Shown one piece after another: positions 7,988 through 12,071 of a stretch of 12,071 nucleotides of DNA (position 1 is the first letter of the stretch; the number at the start of each line of letters is the position of its first letter). Made by a program: the position numbers and the translations under genes. The stretch is from an uncultured beta proteobacterium. Its GTDB lineage: Bacteria > Pseudomonadota > Gammaproteobacteria > Burkholderiales > Rhodocyclaceae. The notes under the pieces were generated by a model that was not told the DNA's origin, did not search any database, and saw only the letters and a list, made by a program, of their open reading frames with translations. The DNA is taken from assembly GCA_903910495.1 (NCBI GenBank), contig CAIVZW010000244.1, forward strand, positions 1 through 12,071, written 5' to 3'.

Positions 7988-8980
7988 TCAGGGCCTTGGT
8001 ATCCCGAATTTCTCGGGCGAAATTTTGGCTGCGCCGACGTCCTGTAACAACCAACTCGTAACTGCCTGCCATTTGCTGATGAATTTGTCCGCCTCGGTGC
8101 CGGAAATATTCATCAGGATATTGCCGCGATCCGTCATCAACTGCTTGAACTGCGGATCATCGCCCGCCGTCTTGAACGCCTTCACAAGCGTCGCCTTGAT
8201 GTCATCCGGGGTGTCGCGCCTGACAAAGACCCCGTAGAAAGGACCCCATGGCAGGAACTTCGCAAATTCGGGGAATTCCTTGGTTATCGCCGGAACTCCG
8301 GGCAGGGACGGTACCGGCTCGGTGTTGACAATGGCCAATGCTCTGATGCGGCCAGCCTTGATACTCTCTGCCGCGGCGCCCAGTCCGACCGGCGTGAAGT
8401 CGGCATGGCCACCCATGACGGCAGTCACTGCCGGACCTTCGCCGTCGAAGGGCACCGAAATGACGCTGAACTTGGTGACAGCACCCATCATCGAGGCAAC
8501 CGTATGCGGCAAACCACCCGGGCCGGTCATCGCCATTTTAACTTTGCCGGGATTCTTTTTCGTTTCGTCGATCAACTCGGTCAAGGTCTTCCACGGCGCG
8601 TCCGCCTTGACGACGATGACACCTAAACCGCGACCGAGAATCGCCACCGGGTAGAACTTGTCATAGTCGAATTCGGCAAGCCCGAGCACCTTGTGCAATT
8701 GCGGATTCTCCGCGCCGAACAGCAAGGAATAACCGTCAGCCGGTGCGTTATTGACATAATTGGTGGCAATCGCGCCGGTGCCGCCAGCCTTGTTGACCAT
8801 GATGATCTTCTTGCCCAGCGCCTGCTCGGCATGCGGTCCCACTGCGCGCGAAACAACGTCCATCGCGCCGCCGGCACCCCACATGATCGTTCCTGTGATA
8901 TCCCGATCAGGAAACGCCGCAGTAGCGACCGTAGCAAACAGGCTTAGAACTGCCGCCCCTACCAGTTTCTTTGAAATCAT
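7988..8980 (-). CDS. tctC: Tripartite tricarboxylate transporter, periplasmic binding protein TctC (Bug family)
   Basis: This is the secreted solute receptor that hands its carboxylate ligand to TctAB. The 330-residue product begins with a clear signal peptide (MISKKLVGAAVLSLFATVATA, cleavage likely after residue 21 before AFPDRDI). Bug-family features follow: ITGTIMWGAGGAMDVVSRAV (ligand loop one), KAGGTGAIATNYVNNAPADGYSLL, GPGGLPHTVASMMGA and VPFDGEGPAVTAVMGGHADF. A strong GGAGG site lies 6 bases before the ATG at 8980. It is the first gene of the transporter cluster. The ligand cannot be read from the sequence; the neighbouring dehydroquinase makes a hydroxylated cyclic carboxylate plausible. 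Upstream, a small dyad TTGTT-AGC-AACAA (9034-9046) could be a regulator site, but I could not define a convincing promoter. Confidence 0.93.
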   Translation of the reverse strand: MISKKLVGAAVLSLFATVATAAFPDRDITGTIMWGAGGAMDVVSRAVGPHAEQALGKKIIMVNKAGGTGAIATNYVNNAPADGYSLLFGAENPQLHKVLGLAEFDYDKFYPVAILGRGLGVIVVKADAPWKTLTELIDETKKNPGKVKMAMTGPGGLPHTVASMMGAVTKFSVISVPFDGEGPAVTAVMGGHADFTPVGLGAAAESIKAGRIRALAIVNTEPVPSLPGVPAITKEFPEFAKFLPWGPFYGVFVRRDTPDDIKATLVKAFKTAGDDPQFKQLMTDRGNILMNISGTEADKFISKWQAVTSWLLQDVGAAKISPEKFGIPRP

Positions 8981-9153
8981 TGATTCCTCCGTTTGTGTCT
9001 GGGTTGAAAAGCGCAGTCTGAACTACCTCTGCGTTGTTAGCAACAAGCCAGCATGATCCACATTGCATACCCGCAGACCAGCAGTCCGGTTGACGACTTT
9101 GACTGACTGCGCCAGCTTGCCAAACACACTACGAGTGACCTGCCCCCGCTGTC

Positions 9154-9171
9154 ACCCGACTAAAGTCGGGT
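9154..9171. other. Hairpin between pfkB and tctC
   Basis: Perfect 7-bp stem ACCCGAC/GTCGGGT with a TAAA loop, 32 bases after the stop of the PfkB-type kinase gene. It may help end or stabilise that transcript, but neither strand has a T-tract after it, so it is not called an intrinsic terminator. The rest of the 222-bp gap (8981-9202) shows only the tctC ribosome binding site and a short dyad. Confidence 0.5.
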
Positions 9172-9202
9172 AATTGCAATCGTATTTATTCATTTTCCGG
9201 CA

Positions 9203-10195
9203 CTACAGCTGGCGCGTGAAGGAATCTTCGAGAAAACCCGGGCGCAGGCCCCGGGCATTGGACTGAGCGCAGGCGATAGCGAAAGCTATCGTTGTTTCAA
9301 TGACATCCAGCGAAATTGGATGCGGCTTTTCCAGGCCACCGGCAGCCAGCAGCTGGGCCAGCATCCCGGCCAGGAATGCGTCTCCGGAACCAATCGGGCT
9401 CATGCTTTCTTCTGCCGCAAGCACAGGCACCGGGATGCTGCGCAGCTCTCCTCCCCGGGCCAGCAGAATGCTATTGGCGCCCCGGGTCAGCACAAAGGTC
9501 GGTTGATGACGACGTGACACCTCGGCCACGGCATCCATCAGGATAGGGGACAGTTCGGTCGCCGCCGACTCGCCGCAATGTTCGCCGCCCGTAAACCGGT
9601 CTGCGAGAAAGCTGGCAACGAATTCGGCCAGATTGATCTTGACCACGGCCGGTTGCGCAGCGATGGCCTGTCGCAAGGGCTCGCCCTGCAGGTCAAGAAT
9701 GACAGGGACACCGGCCTCCCGGGCCATGTTTGCCAATCGAGCCTGGTAGCCCGCAGGAAAACCGGAGGCCATCGACCCGGCAATCACGCAGGCCGTGGCC
9801 GAAGGCAATTGCTGTTGCAGCGTTTGCGTCATCAAGCTGACACAGGCGTCATTGACTGGCGAATTCGGTTCCACGAGTTCAGTCACCCGGCGGCCAGCGG
9901 CATGGTGCATTTCAATGATCGAAGTGCAGGTGCGCAAGCGGCCGGTAGCGGGAATCAGGCGGAGATTCAGGCCTTCCAGCCCGGCCAGCGCCATGATCTC
10001 GTCCGCGTTGCTCCCGCCCTGGGCCAGACAGAAGGCTTCAACCCCGAGTCTTTGCAAAACCCGGCAGACATTAACGCCCTTGCCGGCAACATCAACGACA
10101 ACGCTGTGCAGCCGGTTCACTTCCCCCAGAACCAGAGAATCGATGGTGACCGAGCGCTGGAGTCCGGGACTCAGGCAGATGGAAATGACGGGCAT
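9203..10195 (-). CDS. PfkB-family hexose-phosphate kinase (1-phosphofructokinase/tagatose-6-phosphate kinase type)
   Basis: ATP-dependent sugar-phosphate kinase of the ribokinase fold. The 330-residue product starts MPVISICLSPGLQRSVTID at 10195; an ATG at 10240 is in frame but its extra residues lie on a repeat and lack family similarity, while AAGGAAG sits 10 bases before 10195. Visible motifs: LVLGEVNRL then DVAGKGVNVCRVLQRLG (AGKGVN at 37-42), RTCTSIIE with TELVEPNSPV (the FruK/LacC-type substrate block), VVKINLAEF where relatives have KPNxxEL, TRGANSILL, and SPIGSGDAFLAG with the catalytic Asp272. This pattern is that of the FruK/LacC/PfkB group rather than ribokinase. No PTS genes for fructose are near, so 1-phosphofructokinase is only one option; 6-phosphofructokinase activity is another. 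It follows transketolase by 117 bases. Confidence 0.85.
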   Translation of the reverse strand: MPVISICLSPGLQRSVTIDSLVLGEVNRLHSVVVDVAGKGVNVCRVLQRLGVEAFCLAQGGSNADEIMALAGLEGLNLRLIPATGRLRTCTSIIEMHHAAGRRVTELVEPNSPVNDACVSLMTQTLQQQLPSATACVIAGSMASGFPAGYQARLANMAREAGVPVILDLQGEPLRQAIAAQPAVVKINLAEFVASFLADRFTGGEHCGESAATELSPILMDAVAEVSRRHQPTFVLTRGANSILLARGGELRSIPVPVLAAEESMSPIGSGDAFLAGMLAQLLAAGGLEKPHPISLDVIETTIAFAIACAQSNARGLRPGFLEDSFTRQL

Positions 10196-10233
10196 GGGTG
10201 TTTTACTTCCTTCTGTTGCCGGATGGGGAAAGG

Positions 10234-10268
10234 CCCTCACCCTAACCCCTCTCCCGCAGGAGAGGGGC
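10234..10268. repeat. Palindromic intergenic repeat after transketolase
   Basis: A CCCTCACCCTAACC lead is followed by a perfect 9-bp stem CCCCTCTCC/GGAGAGGGG (10246-10254 with 10259-10267) around CGCA. This C/T-rich form with the lead CCCTCACCC is a dispersed palindromic element I recognise from intergenic regions of many beta- and gammaproteobacteria. It stands between the transketolase stop and the kinase start, where it could trim or stabilise the transketolase message. Only one copy is in the window. Confidence 0.65.
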
Positions 10269-10312
10269 TTACAAACCCTCGCCCTCTGACCGCAAGGGAA
10301 TGCTGAGCCGTA

Positions 10313-12071
10313 TCAGCGCGCGATGACCCCTTCGACGGCGGCGATGACCTTGGCGGCGGTGACTCCGAGGAACTCGAAGACCTGAGCGGCCGGCCCGCAC
10401 TCGCCGAAGCGGTCGATGCCGACCACCGCCCCCTCCAGACCGACATACTGGCGCCAGTAACCGGTGACCCCGGCCTCCACCGCCACGCGCGGGATGCCGC
10501 GCGGCAGCACCGCGTCACGGAAGGCGGCGTCCTGGGCATCGAACAGGAAGTTCGAAGGCATCGAGACCACACGTACGGCAATGCCCTTTTCCGCCAGCGT
10601 CTGTTGCGCACTGATGGCCAGACCGACTTCCGAGCCGGTGGCGATGATCACCGCCTGCGCCGTGCCGGGACAGTCCTTGAGGATGTAGCCCCCTTGGCGG
10701 ATGGCTTTGATCTGTCCGGCGTCGCGAACCTGATGCGGCAAATTCTGGCGGGTGAGGATCAGGGCCGTCGGCGTGGTTTTATGTTCGAGGGCCATCTGCC
10801 AGGCGATGAAGGTTTCGACGCTGTCACAGGGACGCCAGACGTCGAGGTTGGGCATCATGCGCAGGGTGGCAGTCTGCTCGACCGGCTGGTGCGTCGGGCC
10901 GTCTTCGCCGACACCGATGGAGTCATGGGTGAATACGTAGATCGGATTGATGCGCATCAGCGCCGCCATGCGGATGGCGTTGCGGGCGTATTCGGAGAAC
11001 ATCAGGAAGGTACCGCCGAAGGGGCGGAACCCGCCGTGCAGGATCAGGCCGTTCATGATCACGGCCATGCCGAATTCGCGCACGCCGTAATGGATGTAGT
11101 TACCACCCGCGTCCATGGTTTCCGGACGCAGGTCGCGGCAGCCTTTCCACTGGGTCAGGTTGGACGGTGCCAGGTCGGCGGAGCCGCCGATGAATTCGGG
11201 AACGCTGGGCGCCAACGCCTGAATCGCGTTCTGTGAGGCCTTGCGCGTGGCGATAACCTCGCCCTTGTCGATGATGGCACGCAGGGCGGCGGCAGCCTGA
11301 GTGGCGAATTCGGGGTGCAGTTCGCCTGTGCTGCGACGCACGAACTCGGCGGCGAGTTCGGGATGAGCCAGGCGATAGGCGGCGAACAGGGTGTCCCATT
11401 CGGCCTGGCGCCGGGCGCCGGCCTCTCTGGCATTCCACAGGGCGCACACGGCGTCGAGTATTTCAAAGGCGCCGTCGGTGATACCGAGGGCTACCCGGGT
11501 GGCAGCGATTTCGTCCTTGCCCAATGGGGAACCATGCACGTCGTGGGTCCCGGCCTTGTTCGGCGAGCCTTTGCCGATGATGGTCTGGCAACAGATCAGG
11601 GTCGGTTTGTCATTCTGCAGTTTGGCGGTGCGGATGGCCAGATCGACAGCGTCGATGTCATGGCCGTCGACGTTGCGGATGACGTTCCAGCCGTAGGCTT
11701 CAAAGCGTTTGGGGGTGTCGTCGGCAAACCAGCCGCTGACGTGGCCGTCGATGGAGATACCGTTATCGTCGTAGAAGGCGATCAGCTTGGCAAGTTTCCA
11801 GGTGCCGGCGAGCGAGCAGACTTCGTGAGAGATGCCTTCCATCAGGCAACCGTCGCCCATGAAGGCGTAACTGTAGTGGTCGACAATGTGGAAGCCGTCG
11901 CGGTTGAATTCGGCGGCAAGAAGCTGTTCGGCGAGGGCGAAGCCGACGGCGTTGCCCAGGCCCTGTCCGAGCGGGCCGGTGGTAGTTTCAACGCCTGCGG
12001 TGTGGCCGTATTCGGGGTGGCCGGGTGTCTTGCTGTGCAGCTGGCGGAATTTCTTCAGTTCGTCGAGCGGC
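10313..12071 (-). CDS. tkt: Transketolase, N-terminus cut off by the window edge
   Basis: Thiamine diphosphate enzyme moving two-carbon units between sugar phosphates in the pentose phosphate pathway and, in autotrophs, the Calvin cycle. The frame is open from the edge ([20 protein letters not shown]) to the stop at 10313, giving 585 residues; by comparison with the roughly 663-residue E. coli enzyme about 80 are missing. Visible blocks, numbered within the fragment: [21 protein letters not shown] (about 15-35), the cofactor/metal motif GDGCLMEG (72-79), [28 protein letters not shown] with the catalytic Glu332, and [12 protein letters not shown] (388-399). All expected active-site blocks in the visible part are intact. 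The ATG at 11860 is the internal Met before GDGCLMEG, not a start. Confidence 0.97.
   Translation of the reverse strand, partial: PLDELKKFRQLHSKTPGHPEYGHTAGVETTTGPLGQGLGNAVGFALAEQLLAAEFNRDGFHIVDHYSYAFMGDGCLMEGISHEVCSLAGTWKLAKLIAFYDDNGISIDGHVSGWFADDTPKRFEAYGWNVIRNVDGHDIDAVDLAIRTAKLQNDKPTLICCQTIIGKGSPNKAGTHDVHGSPLGKDEIAATRVALGITDGAFEILDAVCALWNAREAGARRQAEWDTLFAAYRLAHPELAAEFVRRSTGELHPEFATQAAAALRAIIDKGEVIATRKASQNAIQALAPSVPEFIGGSADLAPSNLTQWKGCRDLRPETMDAGGNYIHYGVREFGMAVIMNGLILHGGFRPFGGTFLMFSEYARNAIRMAALMRINPIYVFTHDSIGVGEDGPTHQPVEQTATLRMMPNLDVWRPCDSVETFIAWQMALEHKTTPTALILTRQNLPHQVRDAGQIKAIRQGGYILKDCPGTAQAVIIATGSEVGLAISAQQTLAEKGIAVRVVSMPSNFLFDAQDAAFRDAVLPRGIPRVAVEAGVTGYWRQYVGLEGAVVGIDRFGECGPAAQVFEFLGVTAAKVIAAVEGVIAR

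Noticed and set aside
9154..9171. Intrinsic terminator for the PfkB-type kinase gene or for plus-strand transcription.
   Set aside because: The stem is perfect but no T-run follows on either strand, so it is listed only as a hairpin.
10313..11860. Transketolase starting at the ATG at 11860.
   Set aside because: That Met directly precedes the cofactor motif GDGCLMEG, and clear transketolase sequence continues upstream to the window edge.

Overview
The window looks like chromosomal DNA from a GC-rich proteobacterium. The IF2, NusA, transketolase and Bug/TctC-type proteins read as betaproteobacterial, and a member of the Rhodocyclales or a relative is my best guess. That placement is inference from protein style, not from a marker gene. 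All intact genes lie on the minus strand, so they are transcribed from high to low coordinates. The only plus-strand coding trace is a decayed TetR-type regulator.

Layout in the direction of transcription: (1) 12071-10313, transketolase, N-terminus cut by the window edge; (2) a palindromic repeat near 10234-10268; (3) 10195-9203, a PfkB-family kinase of the 1-phosphofructokinase/tagatose-6-phosphate kinase type; (4) a 222-bp gap with one hairpin; (5) 8980-4938, a transport and enzyme cluster: tctC (periplasmic solute-binding protein), a 164-bp structured gap, tctB and tctA (overlapping ATGA), then a type I 3-dehydroquinate dehydratase; (6) 4937-4328, about 610 bp without an intact gene, holding the TetR remnant, a cluster of dyads, a good sigma-70 promoter and two intrinsic terminators in a row; (7) 4327-1, the conserved rimP-nusA-infB translation/transcription-factor operon, with infB cut at its C-terminus by the window edge.

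How the parts work together: RimP matures the 30S subunit, NusA controls pausing and termination, and IF2 delivers initiator tRNA. Their only visible promoter (4405-4433) lies upstream of two intrinsic terminators that sit before the rimP start codon, so transcription of the whole operon apparently has to pass both. This looks like an attenuated, possibly NusA-sensitive leader. The TctCBA-dehydroquinate dehydratase cluster suggests uptake of a carboxylate (quinate, shikimate or dehydroquinate are candidates) linked to the dehydroquinase step. Transketolase and the PfkB kinase belong to central sugar-phosphate metabolism. I found no CRISPR array, insertion sequence, phage gene, tRNA or rRNA. 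Apart from the leader architecture and the aroD-transporter linkage, the window is ordinary core genome.
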